From assembly GCF_003432075.1 (NCBI RefSeq), contig NZ_QWBU01000018.1, forward strand, positions 1 through 62,067: 62,067 nucleotides of DNA. The letters run 5' to 3'. Under the pieces are notes generated by a model, which saw nothing but the letters and a program-made list of their open reading frames with translations, did no database searches and had not been told where the DNA came from. Shown here piece by piece: positions 1 through 8,685 of the stretch (positions within the stretch are counted from its first letter, which is position 1; every line of letters starts with the position of its first letter). A program made the translations under genes and the position numbers. This DNA comes from Shinella sp. WSJ-2 (GTDB lineage: Bacteria > Pseudomonadota > Alphaproteobacteria > Rhizobiales > Rhizobiaceae).

Positions 1-317
1 TGGCGGTTGCAAGGGAAGAGACCTTCGGCCCTGTCGCGCCGCTGTTCCGGTTCAAGGACGAGGACGATGTGATCGCGCAGGCGAACGACACGGAGTTCGG
101 GCTTGCCTCGTATTTCTATGCCAAGGAACTGTCGCGGGTGTTCCGCGTGGCCGAAGCGCTGGAATACGGCATGGTGGGCGTCAACACCGGCCTGATCTCG
201 ACGGCGGAAGCGCCGTTCGGCGGCGTCAAGCTCTCCGGCCTCGGCCGCGAGGGCTCGCGCTATGGCATCGAGGAGTTCACCGAGATCAAATATGTCTGCC
301 TCGGCGGTATTGCATGA
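1..317 (+). CDS. gabD: NAD(P)-dependent succinate-semialdehyde dehydrogenase, C-terminal part (cut by window edge)
   Basis: Only the last 104 or so codons are present, read in the frame beginning at base 3; the catalytic Cys and Glu lie outside the window. What remains carries the aldehyde dehydrogenase signatures [18 protein letters not shown] and [16 protein letters not shown], and closely follows the C-terminus of E. coli GabD. The family oxidises succinate semialdehyde to succinate in the cytoplasm. The next gene encodes an HpaI-type aldolase, one of whose known products is succinate semialdehyde, so the two may work in sequence. A different semialdehyde substrate is possible because this family is broad. 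Confidence 0.88.
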   Translation, partial: AVAREETFGPVAPLFRFKDEDDVIAQANDTEFGLASYFYAKELSRVFRVAEALEYGMVGVNTGLISTAEAPFGGVKLSGLGREGSRYGIEEFTEIKYVCLGGIA

Positions 318-337
318 GCAGCCTGTAATCTGATGAC

Positions 338-367
338 CCGGCCGGCATTTTTCTGCCGGCCGGTTTT
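338..367 (+). terminator. Rho-independent terminator or attenuator between gabD and hpaI
   Basis: A perfect 10-bp stem (338-347 with 354-363) and a 6-nt T-rich loop are followed by TTTTG. It lies between the two genes, and the ribosome-binding site of the next gene starts directly after it, so it may reduce rather than abolish read-through. Confidence 0.8.
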
Positions 368-385
368 GTTTCGAGAGGGAAAAAC

Positions 386-1186
386 GTGACAGCACCCAAA
401 AACGCCTTCAAGGCAGCCCTTCGCGAGGGCCGGTTTCAGCTTGGTCTCTGGGCGGCGCTCGGCAGCGCCTATGCGGCGGAAATCCTCTCGACCAGTGGGT
501 ATGACTGGCTGCTGATCGACGGCGAGCACGGCCCGAACGACATGCCGCTGATCAGCGCGCAGATCGGCGCGCTGCGCCACACGCCCACCCATGCCATGGT
601 CCGCCCGCCCATGGGCGAGGCGTGGATCTTGAAACAGTTGCTCGATCAGGGTGCCCAGACCTTCCTGATCCCGATGGTCGAATCAGCCGAAGAGGCCAAG
701 GCTCTGGTGCGCGCCCTGCGCTACCCGCCGCACGGCATTCGCGGCGTTGGTGCCGGCCTTGGCCGGGCCAGCGATTTCAACCGCACGCCTGACTATATCA
801 CGACCGCCAATGACCAGATCTGCCTGATCGTGCAGGTGGAAAACCGCGCGGGCCTTGCGGCGGTCGATGAGATCGCGGCGGTCGACGGTGTCGACGGCAT
901 CTTCATCGGCCCGTCTGATCTGGCGGCCGATATGGGCCATCTCGGCAATCCCGGCGCGCCGGAGGTGCTGGAAGCGATCAAGCATATTTTCGCGCGCACC
1001 AAGGCGCACGGCAAGGCGCGGGGCATCATGACCGTCTCGCTGCCACAGGCCGAAGTCTATCGAGATCTCGGCGCGGATTTCCTGGCGATCGGCACCGACG
1101 TCAATTGCCTTGTTTCGGCGGTCGAGAACCTGCGCCGCAGCTTCCTCGGCGAAAAGGAAGCGGAAAAGCGCGGCGGCGGTTACTGA
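386..1186 (+). CDS. hpaI: HpcH/HpaI-family 2-oxo acid aldolase
   Basis: A 266-residue class II (metal-dependent) aldolase of the HpcH/HpaI family, which cleaves 4-hydroxy-2-oxo acids to pyruvate and an aldehyde. Family landmarks are DGEHGPND, the metal-ligand region VQVENRAG and GIFIGPSDLAADMG, at the usual length of about 260. The start is a GTG behind GAGAGGGA. HpaI proper yields succinate semialdehyde, which would suit the preceding gabD. The rhamnonate-type relatives yield lactaldehyde, which would suit the deoxy-sugar genes nearby. The substrate cannot be decided from sequence. Its stop overlaps the 3' end of the convergent gene by 7 bp. Confidence 0.85.
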   Translation: MTAPKNAFKAALREGRFQLGLWAALGSAYAAEILSTSGYDWLLIDGEHGPNDMPLISAQIGALRHTPTHAMVRPPMGEAWILKQLLDQGAQTFLIPMVESAEEAKALVRALRYPPHGIRGVGAGLGRASDFNRTPDYITTANDQICLIVQVENRAGLAAVDEIAAVDGVDGIFIGPSDLAADMGHLGNPGAPEVLEAIKHIFARTKAHGKARGIMTVSLPQAEVYRDLGADFLAIGTDVNCLVSAVENLRRSFLGEKEAEKRGGGY

Positions 1187-2271
1187 CCGCCGGCAATCGT
1201 CAGGAGTTCGGGCTTGGGCACATCGGGTGTCCAGGCATGGAAATCGACAATGCGGCGGACGAGCTTCTCCGCATGATGATTGGCGATATCGCGCAGCCGG
1301 TGATCGAGGAAGGGATTGTCGAAGCGCTCCAGTGTCGCGGCGACATAGGTTTCGGCCTCGCTCTTAAGCCCCTTGGCGGCAAAGCCCGGCACGACCTCCT
1401 GCCTGTAGAGAAAGAGCAACCGCTCCCGAACGCTGATATCCGCGAGAATCGCTTTCACGGTCTCGTCCGCGGCCCTGCCATCCCGAAGCCAGATATCCGC
1501 GAGCACGGTATGGCCCAGATTAAGAATGTGCAGCTTCAGCTTCTCATAGGGCGTGAGATCGTCGACGACGAGAATGTTCGGGTGCGTGCACGGCACCGTC
1601 AGGCCCGGCTGCTTTTCGATCGCCCAGAGCGCATAGGGTTCCGCCACCGCGCCTGCCGGCTCGATCGGCTCGGAGACGATGCGGTCGACCAGCGTATTGG
1701 CCCAGATCACTTCATAGGACAGCCAGTGTCGGAAAACAGAATCCGGGTAACGATCAGCCTGAAGATCGAGGATCAGGTGCTTGAGCACGTCACCGTTGCG
1801 CGCGACGAGTTCGCAGGGCAGCACCGTCAGGCCGGGCCGGTCGGCGCGGAAGCGATCGTGCAGCAGCGCCAGCAGCTTGCCCGGGAACGAGGCGGGCACG
1901 GCACCGGCAAGATCGTCGGGGCCGACCTGATAGCCGGTATCGCCGGTATTGGAGATAACGACCTCGGCCTCATCGCGACAGACCGTTTTTACAGCATCCC
2001 AGTCCGTCACCGTCGAAAGGGTGCGGGCGATGCTAATGACGCGTTGCCGGCTGTCGATCTCTAGACCATCTTTTCGGCCGCGTACGATGACAGGATAGCC
2101 CTCCGGCGCGGCAAGGGCCTCGAGCCGTCCGGCGCGCTCCGGTGAACCGGTCGTTTGCACGACGGTGATGCGGCCAAGCGCCTCGCCCCGCTCCAGGGCT
2201 TCACTGACGAAGAGGTCCGCATGGGCCTGCAGGAAGCGGCTCGTTCCGAATTGCAGGATGGGCGTTTTCAT
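1180..2271 (-). CDS. Mannitol dehydrogenase-family (tagaturonate/fructuronate reductase-like) oxidoreductase
   Basis: A 363-residue member of the polyol-specific long-chain dehydrogenases. The N-terminus (ILQFGTSRFLQAHADLF) is the Rossmann start typical of UxaB-like proteins. The family signature appears as EKLKLHILNLGHT (K..N..H), which supplies the catalytic Lys and His. The protein is clearly shorter than the roughly 480 residues of E. coli UxaB or mannitol dehydrogenases, so one or more peripheral segments are missing. It lies just downstream of the GntR-like regulator on the same strand and is probably co-transcribed with it. A role in uronate or polyol catabolism is inferred; the exact substrate is unknown. 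Confidence 0.75.
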   Translation of the reverse strand: MKTPILQFGTSRFLQAHADLFVSEALERGEALGRITVVQTTGSPERAGRLEALAAPEGYPVIVRGRKDGLEIDSRQRVISIARTLSTVTDWDAVKTVCRDEAEVVISNTGDTGYQVGPDDLAGAVPASFPGKLLALLHDRFRADRPGLTVLPCELVARNGDVLKHLILDLQADRYPDSVFRHWLSYEVIWANTLVDRIVSEPIEPAGAVAEPYALWAIEKQPGLTVPCTHPNILVVDDLTPYEKLKLHILNLGHTVLADIWLRDGRAADETVKAILADISVRERLLFLYRQEVVPGFAAKGLKSEAETYVAATLERFDNPFLDHRLRDIANHHAEKLVRRIVDFHAWTPDVPKPELLTIAGGQ

Positions 2272-2281
2272 AGCCGTCTCG

Positions 2282-3160
2282 TCAGTTGATCGATTGCAGG
2301 AGGGTTTCGCGCGCCGACTTCAGGTGCTGGCGGCAGGCATGTTCGATTCGGGCCGGATCGCGCGAGCGCAGCGCGGATATATAGGCGAGATGCTCTTCCA
2401 GTGCGCGGGCATTGCGCTCGCGCGCATTCGTCTTGTTCCACTGGTAGTGATAGTGGAAGACGATGGCGATCACATCGTAGAAATCGACGACGAAGCGGTT
2501 CTTCGATGCGCGGTGCACGAGGAGATGGAAGCGCTCGTCGAGCTCGGAGAAGTCGAGATAGCGGCTCTCGATGTCGGCAAGGATGGCGTGATGCACCGCC
2601 TCGATGGCGTCGAGCTCCTGCCAAGCGGAATGTTCTTCTGGCAGATGCACGAAGGCGGCGGCGGAGCGAAGCTCGAACATTTCGCGCACCTCCGTCAGCT
2701 CCAACGCGAAATCGCGGGTGAAACCCTTCAGAACCCAATGGCTGTTTGGCCGTTTCTCGATCAGGCCGAAACGGCTGAAGCGGATCAGGAATTCGCGCAC
2801 GCTCGTCGTGCCGATACCGATTTCCCGCGCCAGTTCCAGCTCGTTGATCTGCATGCCGGGCTCGGCACCGCCGGCCAGAATCCGGCGCATGAAGCTGCGC
2901 TCAATGATTTCGGAGAGCGAATCCGTTTCCTCCGTCGGGAAATAATCAGCCGCCACAGGTTTGCGCAGCACGATCTTCCGGCGCTTCTCCCAGGCGAGGA
3001 GCCCTACCTCTTCCAGCCGGGTCAGGATGGTGCGTACGGTGGTGCGGCTGATGCCCAATGCCGCGCCAAGCTCCGGCTCGGACGGAAGGCTTGCCGTCTG
3101 CTCCAAGAGCTTGAGGCAGCGATTGAAGGCGTCCTTGAAGACGGTGTTCTGTTTGGCCAT
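2282..3160 (-). CDS. GntR-family transcriptional regulator with two apparent N-terminal helix-turn-helix domains
   Basis: A 292-residue regulator. Residues about 22-68 read as a GntR winged helix (LPSEPELGAALGISRTTVRT). A second GntR-like winged helix follows at about 85-150 (INELELAREIGIGTTSVREF), and then a helical FCD-type ligand domain to the C-terminus. Most FadR/FCD regulators have only one DNA-binding domain, so the doubled head is unusual. It is transcribed away from the aldo/keto reductase gene, and a TATTGTCGATAAAA site sits in the shared intergenic region. It is therefore the likely local regulator of the sugar locus. The ligand is unknown. Confidence 0.85.
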   Translation of the reverse strand: MAKQNTVFKDAFNRCLKLLEQTASLPSEPELGAALGISRTTVRTILTRLEEVGLLAWEKRRKIVLRKPVAADYFPTEETDSLSEIIERSFMRRILAGGAEPGMQINELELAREIGIGTTSVREFLIRFSRFGLIEKRPNSHWVLKGFTRDFALELTEVREMFELRSAAAFVHLPEEHSAWQELDAIEAVHHAILADIESRYLDFSELDERFHLLVHRASKNRFVVDFYDVIAIVFHYHYQWNKTNARERNARALEEHLAYISALRSRDPARIEHACRQHLKSARETLLQSIN

Positions 3161-3291
3161 GGGTGTCGCCGGTTGTTGGGTTCGCGTCCCTTAGTCATTG
3201 TGCAGGCAAATGGCCAGACGCGCGGCTCATGCCACTCGCCGCATCCTCCCGCGTTTACTCTCGTCATATTACCCATTGACGACGATCTGTC

Positions 3292-3305
3292 TATTGTCGA
3301 TAAAA
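3292..3305. promoter_or_regulatory. Candidate operator of the sugar-catabolic locus, site 1
   Basis: The sequence TATTGTCGATAAAA matches 12 of 14 positions of the perfect palindrome at 4968-4981. It lies between the GntR-like regulator and the aldo/keto reductase. A TTGACG at 3276-3281 is followed after 17 nt by GATAAA at 3299-3304, so the site would overlap a -10 element. Binding by the neighbouring regulator is inferred. Confidence 0.55.
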
Positions 3306-3344
3306 GACAAAAGTGCTTGCAGAGGACGCTGGCGGGGAGGAGAC

Positions 3345-4364
3345 ATGAAGACGCGGACCATCGGGAGGACAGGCCTTGCCGTGACCGAATTCAGTTTCGG
3401 AACCGCAGCGCTCGGCGGTCTCTACCGCGCCTGTCCGCGCGATGTAGCGATGGCCACGCTGCAAGCCGCCTGGGACGAGGGGCTACGCTATTTCGATACC
3501 GCGCCCTGGTATGGTTTCGGCCTCGCCGAACGCGTGACTGGCGATTTCCTGCGCGACAAACCGAAGAGCGACTATGTGCTCTCCAGCAAGGTCGGCCGCA
3601 TCATGTTCCCGGTGCCGGACGACAAGGTGCCAAGCTATGGCTATGTCGACCCGCTGCCCTTCGATGTGCGCTACGACTACAGCTATGACGGCATCATGCG
3701 CTCGGTCGAACTCAGCCATGCGCGGTTAGGCCTCAACCGCATCGACATGCTCTATGTGCACGATATCGGCGTCTATACGCATGGCGCCGAGCGCAATGCC
3801 TTTCATATGCGCCAGTTTTTCGACTCCGGCCTGAAAGCCTTGCAGGAGCTGAAATCGTCAGGGACCATCAAGGCCTTCGGCCTTGGAGTCAACGAGATAC
3901 CCGTCTGTCTCGACGTGCTGCACGAGACCGACCTCGACTGCATCCTGCTTGCCGGCCGCTATACGCTTCTGGATCGTTCGGCCGTGGCGGACCTGTTGCC
4001 GCTTTGCGCGGCAAAAAGCACGTCGCTGGTGGTTGGCGGCGTGTTCAATTCAGGTATTCTCGCGACCGGCCCGGTCGAGGGCGCGCATTTTGACTATATG
4101 CCAGCCACAGCCGATATTGCCGGCAAGGTCGGTGCGATGATGGAGATTGCGAAAAGCCGCGGCGTGCCGCTGGCCGCACTGGCGCTGCAGTTTCCGCTGG
4201 AGCATCCCGCCGTCGCCTCGGTGCTCATCGGGACGGCAAAGCCGGAGAGCCTGCACCGCAATATGGCGCTCGCGCGCCTGGATTTGAGCAAGGATATTTA
4301 CCCGGCTTTCGAGCCGCATACTCTGGTGGCGCCCGAATTGGGTCAGGACGCTGTCAGGCAATAG
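3345..4364 (+). CDS. Aldo/keto reductase, probable L-fucose (D-threo-aldose) dehydrogenase
   Basis: A 339-residue aldo/keto reductase. The catalytic tetrad is visible as Asp51 and Tyr56 (FDTAPWYGFG), Lys82 (SSKVG) and His139 (LYVHD). The start ATG at 3345 follows GGGGAGGA; the open frame runs further upstream but without support. This group includes D-threo-aldose 1-dehydrogenases, which oxidise L-fucose to its lactone as the first step of the non-phosphorylated pathway. The next gene encodes an L-fucose mutarotase and a sugar ABC transporter follows, so that role is the best fit. It heads the + strand locus. Confidence 0.82.
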   Translation: MKTRTIGRTGLAVTEFSFGTAALGGLYRACPRDVAMATLQAAWDEGLRYFDTAPWYGFGLAERVTGDFLRDKPKSDYVLSSKVGRIMFPVPDDKVPSYGYVDPLPFDVRYDYSYDGIMRSVELSHARLGLNRIDMLYVHDIGVYTHGAERNAFHMRQFFDSGLKALQELKSSGTIKAFGLGVNEIPVCLDVLHETDLDCILLAGRYTLLDRSAVADLLPLCAAKSTSLVVGGVFNSGILATGPVEGAHFDYMPATADIAGKVGAMMEIAKSRGVPLAALALQFPLEHPAVASVLIGTAKPESLHRNMALARLDLSKDIYPAFEPHTLVAPELGQDAVRQ

Positions 4365-4391
4365 ATTTCGATCGGAAAGGATCGCAAGACC

Positions 4392-4841
4392 ATGTTGAAA
4401 GGCATTCATCCGCTGCTCGGGCCGGAACTACTGCACGCGATCAGAACGATGGGGCATGGCGACGACATCGTCATTGCCGATGCCAACTTCCCGTCGAGCT
4501 TTTTAGGTCCGAAGGTCATCCGCGCCGATGGTGTCGATGCCGTGGCGATCACCGAGGCGATACTGGCCCATATGCCGCTCGATACGTTTGTGCCCCAGGC
4601 GGCGTGGCGCATGGAGGTCGTCGGCGATCCCACGGCGGTGCCGGAGGTCTGTGCGACGTTTCAGGATCTGGTGAACCGGCTGGCGGGGGATTTCACCGTT
4701 CATTCGGTCGAGCGCTTCGCCTTCTACGAGATGGCGAAGAAGGCGGCCTATATCGTCGCCACGACGGAATTCCGCCTCTATGGCAATATCATTCTGAAGA
4801 AGGGTGTTCTGCACCCGCATGAGGTCTACCGGGTTTCGTGA
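4392..4841 (+). CDS. fucU: RbsD/FucU-family L-fucose mutarotase
   Basis: A 149-residue protein that follows E. coli FucU along its whole length, with GHGDDIVIADANFP near the N-terminus, VIRADG in the middle and FAFYEMAKKAAYIVATTE followed by LYGNIILKKGV at the end. The family interconverts the alpha and beta anomers of L-fucose so that the next enzyme gets the right form. It lies 27 nt after the aldo/keto reductase, consistent with one transcript. Related RbsD-type pyranases act on ribose, but the resemblance here is to the fucose branch. Confidence 0.88.
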   Translation: MLKGIHPLLGPELLHAIRTMGHGDDIVIADANFPSSFLGPKVIRADGVDAVAITEAILAHMPLDTFVPQAAWRMEVVGDPTAVPEVCATFQDLVNRLAGDFTVHSVERFAFYEMAKKAAYIVATTEFRLYGNIILKKGVLHPHEVYRVS

Positions 4842-4967
4842 ACCCGGCGGCCACCGTTTGGGAGGACGGCGGCGATGGACTGGAAAGCTAGGAATTGCAG
4901 ATTTTTTCGTGAATTTCACCCGCTTGCCAGGACACCGGCTCGGGTGTAGCGTGCCGCAATAAATGTT

Positions 4968-4981
4968 TTTTATCGATAAAA
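4968..4981. promoter_or_regulatory. Candidate operator of the sugar-catabolic locus, site 2 (perfect palindrome)
   Basis: TTTTATCGATAAAA is a perfect 14-bp palindrome in the 210-bp gap between fucU and the binding-protein gene. It shares the core TCGATAAAA with the site at 3292-3305. The repetition in front of both transcription units supports a shared regulator, most simply the GntR-like protein encoded at 2282-3160. Confidence 0.6.
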
Positions 4982-5051
4982 GATCGAGTTGTTCGCTTCC
5001 TGCAACACGATCCCTCAAGGAGGACAGGAAGCATCTGAGAGGAGAAACCTG

Positions 5052-6041
5052 ATGAGCATTGTAAGATCGCTTCTGTCCCGCCGCGCCTTCACGGCACTGG
5101 CGGGTGCCGCAGTCCTCGCCACCCTGACGCCGGCAGCGTCCTTCGCGCAGGATGTCACCATTCCGATCATCGTCAAGGACACGACATCCTTCTACTGGCA
5201 GATCGTGCTCGCCGGCGCCCGCCAGGCCGGCAAGGATCTCGGCGTTACCGTGCCGGAGCTCGGCGCGCAGTCGGAATCCGACATCAACGGTCAGATCAGC
5301 ATTCTGGAAAACGCCGTGGCCGGCGGTCCTGCCGCCGTCGTCATCTCGCCGACGGAATTCAAGGCGCTCGGCAAGCCGGTGGACGAAGCCGCAAAATCCG
5401 TTCCGATCATCGGCATCGATTCCTCGGCGGATTCCAAGGCCTTCACATCATTCCTGACGACGGATAACGTACAGGGCGGCCGCATCGCCGCTGACGGCCT
5501 TGCCGCTGCCATCAAGGCCGCGACCGGCAAGGAAGAGGGCGAGATCGCCATCATCACCAGCCTGCCGGGCGTCGGCTCGCTCGACCAGCGCCGCGAAGGC
5601 TTCCTCGACCAGGTCAAGACCAAGTATCCGGGCCTGAAGGTCGTGGCCGACAAATATGCCGACGGGCAGGCCACCACCGGCCTGAACATGATGACCGACC
5701 TCATCACCGCCAACCCGAACCTCGTCGGCGTCTTCGCCTCCAACCTCATCATGGCGCAGGGCGTCGGCCAGGCGATCGCGGAAAACAAGCTCGGCGACAA
5801 GATCAAGGTCATCGGCTTCGACTCGGATGAGAAGACCGTCGGCTTCCTCAAGGAAGGCGTGCTGGCCGGCCTCGTCGTGCAGGATCCCTATCGCATGGGC
5901 TACGACGGCGTGAAGACGGCGCTTGCCGTCTCCAAGGGCGAGAAGGTCGAGGCTTTCGTCGACACGGGCGCCAATCTTGTGACCAAGGACAATATGGCGG
6001 ATCCGAAGATCGACGCCCTCTTGAACCCCAAGATCAAATGA
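5052..6041 (+). CDS. Sugar ABC transporter periplasmic substrate-binding protein
   Basis: A 329-residue exported binding protein of the type I (RbsB/LacI-like) fold. A signal peptide is plain: basic residues, a hydrophobic stretch and cleavage near ASFA-QD. Mature landmarks are FYWQIVLAGARQAGKDLG, NGQISILENAVA and the hinge-region VIGFDSDEKTVGFLKEG. The ATG at 5052 follows GGAGAAACCTG. It is followed by an ATPase and a permease of the same family, so it delivers a monosaccharide to that carrier. L-fucose or a similar deoxy sugar is inferred from the neighbours. Confidence 0.9.
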   Translation: MSIVRSLLSRRAFTALAGAAVLATLTPAASFAQDVTIPIIVKDTTSFYWQIVLAGARQAGKDLGVTVPELGAQSESDINGQISILENAVAGGPAAVVISPTEFKALGKPVDEAAKSVPIIGIDSSADSKAFTSFLTTDNVQGGRIAADGLAAAIKAATGKEEGEIAIITSLPGVGSLDQRREGFLDQVKTKYPGLKVVADKYADGQATTGLNMMTDLITANPNLVGVFASNLIMAQGVGQAIAENKLGDKIKVIGFDSDEKTVGFLKEGVLAGLVVQDPYRMGYDGVKTALAVSKGEKVEAFVDTGANLVTKDNMADPKIDALLNPKIK

Positions 6042-6127
6042 CGGGAAAATCATGACGGTTTGACCCTGTCCCGCCCGGGCGGCATCATCCGGGCGGGACG
6101 CTTTCCGCAGTCAGGGAGGAGAACGCG

Positions 6128-7681
6128 ATGAGCAGCCTCGAAGAGCTCAGCCATCGGCATGACGACCAGGCGAAACTGGCCGAGTCCGACACCGTGCCGC
6201 GCGGTGCGCCCATCCTCGAACTGCGCGGCCTGCAGAAGAAATACGGCCTCGTTGAAGCGCTGAAACCGGCGACGGTGACGTTCCTGGCCGGCGAAATCCA
6301 CGCCATCGTCGGCGAAAACGGTGCGGGAAAATCCACGCTCATCAAGCTTCTGACCGGCGTCATCAGGCGCACGGCGGGCGAGGTCTTCTGGTGCGGCAAG
6401 CCCGTGCAACTCGCCACACCCAACGAGGCGATTTCGCGCGGCATCAACGCCGTGCACCAGGAGGTCGTTCTCTGCGCGCATCTTTCCGTCGCCGCCAACA
6501 TGTTCCTCGGCGACGAGATGAACCGCTATGGCCTGATGCGCAAAGGCGCGATGGAAAAGGCAGCGCAGGCCGTACTGGACGATCTCGGCTTCCAGCTTCC
6601 GGCCGCAGCGCCTCTCGGCAGCCTTACCATCGGCCAGCAGCAACTGGTCGCAACGGCCAAGGCCGCCATGCGCGGCATCCGTTTCCTCATCTTCGACGAG
6701 CCCACCGCTTACCTGACACGCCAGGAATCCGCCCAACTCTTCCGGCTCATTCGTCGCCTCCGTGATCAGGGCGTCACTATCGTTTATATCAGCCACCGCA
6801 TGGAAGAAGTCTTCGAACTGGCCGACCGTGTCTCGGTTCTGCGCGACGGCACCCATGTGGGCACGCGGCTGATCGGCGAGACCAACGAGGCGGAGCTGAT
6901 CGCGCTGATGATCAACCGCTCGATCGAGCAAATCTATCACAAGGAGAAGGTCGTCATCGGCAAGCCGATCGTCGAGACGAAAGGCCTGTCCGGCCCGGGT
7001 TTCGAGGATGTTTCGTTGACGGTGCGATCCGGTGAGATCGTCGGCCTCTATGGCCTGATCGGTGCCGGGCGCAGCGAATTCGCGCTCGGCCTCTATGGTC
7101 GCCAGCCGGTGAAATCAGGTGAAATCCTCTGGGAGGGCCAGAAGGTCGAGATTTCCAACGAGCGCAAGGCCATGGACCTCGGTATCGCGCTCGCCCCGGA
7201 AAGCCGGCGCGACCAGGGCCTCTGCCTCAATCTGTCGATCGGTCTCAACATCAACCTGCCGGTCTTCAAGCGGCTGAGTTCGGGGCTCGTCATCCGCAAG
7301 GGCGACGAAGCGGACAATGCCGAGCGGCAGATCCGGGACTTGCGCATCAAGACACCGTCGCGCAGCGTGCTGGCCTCGGCCATGTCCGGCGGCAACCAGC
7401 AGAAGATCGTCATCGGCAAGTGGCTGAGCCATGGGGCGAAGCTTTTCATCTTCGATGAGCCGACCGTCGGCGTCGACGTCGGCACCAAGGCGGAAATCTA
7501 TCGGCTGTTCGGCGAACTCCTGAAACGGGGCGCCGGCATCATCCTGATCTCGTCCTACCTGCCGGAAGTCTATGAACTCTCCGACCGGCTGCACGTCTTC
7601 CGCGGCGGCCGTCTCGTCGCGAGCCACGACTATCGTGCCGGCACCCATGAAGACGTTTTGACCCAAGCTATCGGCATTTGA
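6128..7681 (+). CDS. Sugar ABC transporter ATP-binding protein, double-domain (RbsA/MglA type)
   Basis: A 517-residue ATPase with two ABC modules in one chain, the usual form for CUT2 monosaccharide importers. The first module has Walker A GENGAGKST and signature LTIGQQQLV. The second has a degenerate P-loop (GLIGAGRSE) and an intact signature MSGGNQQKIV with FDEPTVGVDVGTK. A degenerate second site is normal in this family. It lies between the binding protein and the permease on the same strand and energises import at the inner membrane. Confidence 0.92.
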   Translation: MSSLEELSHRHDDQAKLAESDTVPRGAPILELRGLQKKYGLVEALKPATVTFLAGEIHAIVGENGAGKSTLIKLLTGVIRRTAGEVFWCGKPVQLATPNEAISRGINAVHQEVVLCAHLSVAANMFLGDEMNRYGLMRKGAMEKAAQAVLDDLGFQLPAAAPLGSLTIGQQQLVATAKAAMRGIRFLIFDEPTAYLTRQESAQLFRLIRRLRDQGVTIVYISHRMEEVFELADRVSVLRDGTHVGTRLIGETNEAELIALMINRSIEQIYHKEKVVIGKPIVETKGLSGPGFEDVSLTVRSGEIVGLYGLIGAGRSEFALGLYGRQPVKSGEILWEGQKVEISNERKAMDLGIALAPESRRDQGLCLNLSIGLNINLPVFKRLSSGLVIRKGDEADNAERQIRDLRIKTPSRSVLASAMSGGNQQKIVIGKWLSHGAKLFIFDEPTVGVDVGTKAEIYRLFGELLKRGAGIILISSYLPEVYELSDRLHVFRGGRLVASHDYRAGTHEDVLTQAIGI

Positions 7682-7709
7682 GCGCTACGCGAAAAAAGGG
7701 AGAAGAAAC

Positions 7710-8684
7710 ATGAGCGTGGACACGACGACGGAAAGCGCACCGGCACCGAGGAAGGGCCGGAACATCCTGCTCGGCCTGACCCTGTTCGGGCTTCTCGCAG
7801 CTTTGTGGCTGGCGCTCGGCCTGTCCACCCACGCCTTCTGGACTCCGGGTAACATTTCCAACCTGCTGCGCCAGGGGGCGATGACGGCGATCCTTGCCGT
7901 CGGCCAGACCTTCGTCATCATCACCGCCGGTATCGATCTCTCGGTCGGGGCGATCGTCGGCTTCACCAGCGTCATCGTCGCCTGGCTGCTTCAGGCTGGC
8001 GTTCCGCTCTGGGCCTCGATCATCCTGACGCTCCTGATGGGTGTGGCGATCGGCGCGTTCCATGGTTTCGGCATCGTGCGCATGGGGCTGCCGCCCTTCA
8101 TCATCACGCTCGCGACGCTCACCTCGCTACGCGGTATCGGCCTGCTCATCACCAATGGTTCGACGATCTCGATCAACCATGAGGGTTTCACCAACTTCTC
8201 GCGCATGGATTTCCTCGGCGTGCCGAGCCTGTTCTGGATGGTCATCCTCGTGGCGATCCCGGCCTTCGTCTTCTTGCATCTCTCACGCTTCGGCCGCTAT
8301 CTCTTCGCGGTCGGCTCGAACAGCGAAGCCGCACGCCTGTCGGGCGTCAATGTCAACCGCACGATCTATCTCGCCTATATCCTGTCGGCCACCTGCGCCG
8401 CCTTTGTCGGCCTGCTGCTCGCCTCGCGCATCGGCATCGGCAACGCCACGCAAGCGGAAGGCTGGGAGTTGCAGGCGATCGCCTCCTCGGTCATCGGCGG
8501 CACCAGCCTGTTCGGTGCGGTGGGTTCGGTGCATGGCCCGCTGCTCGGCGCCTTCATCCTCGCCACCATCAATAACGGCGCGAACCTACTCAACGTCAAT
8601 TCGTTCTGGCAGCGCATCATTACCGGCCTTCTGATCATCGTCATCGTCTATTTCGACCAATTGCGTCGCCGCGGAAGCCGCTGA
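7710..8684 (+). CDS. Sugar ABC transporter permease (RbsC type)
   Basis: A 324-residue integral membrane protein of the BPD_transp_2 family, with many hydrophobic segments. Family landmarks are VGQTFVIITAGIDLSVGA near residues 70-85 and the EAARLSGVNV stretch in the cytoplasmic coupling loop. Start and spacing (28 nt after the ATPase gene, with an AGGGAGAAG ribosome site) fit an operon. It forms the channel for the preceding binding protein and ATPase. The next gene starts one base after its stop, indicating tight coupling. Confidence 0.92.
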   Translation: MSVDTTTESAPAPRKGRNILLGLTLFGLLAALWLALGLSTHAFWTPGNISNLLRQGAMTAILAVGQTFVIITAGIDLSVGAIVGFTSVIVAWLLQAGVPLWASIILTLLMGVAIGAFHGFGIVRMGLPPFIITLATLTSLRGIGLLITNGSTISINHEGFTNFSRMDFLGVPSLFWMVILVAIPAFVFLHLSRFGRYLFAVGSNSEAARLSGVNVNRTIYLAYILSATCAAFVGLLLASRIGIGNATQAEGWELQAIASSVIGGTSLFGAVGSVHGPLLGAFILATINNGANLLNVNSFWQRIITGLLIIVIVYFDQLRRRGSR

Positions 8685-8685
8685 G

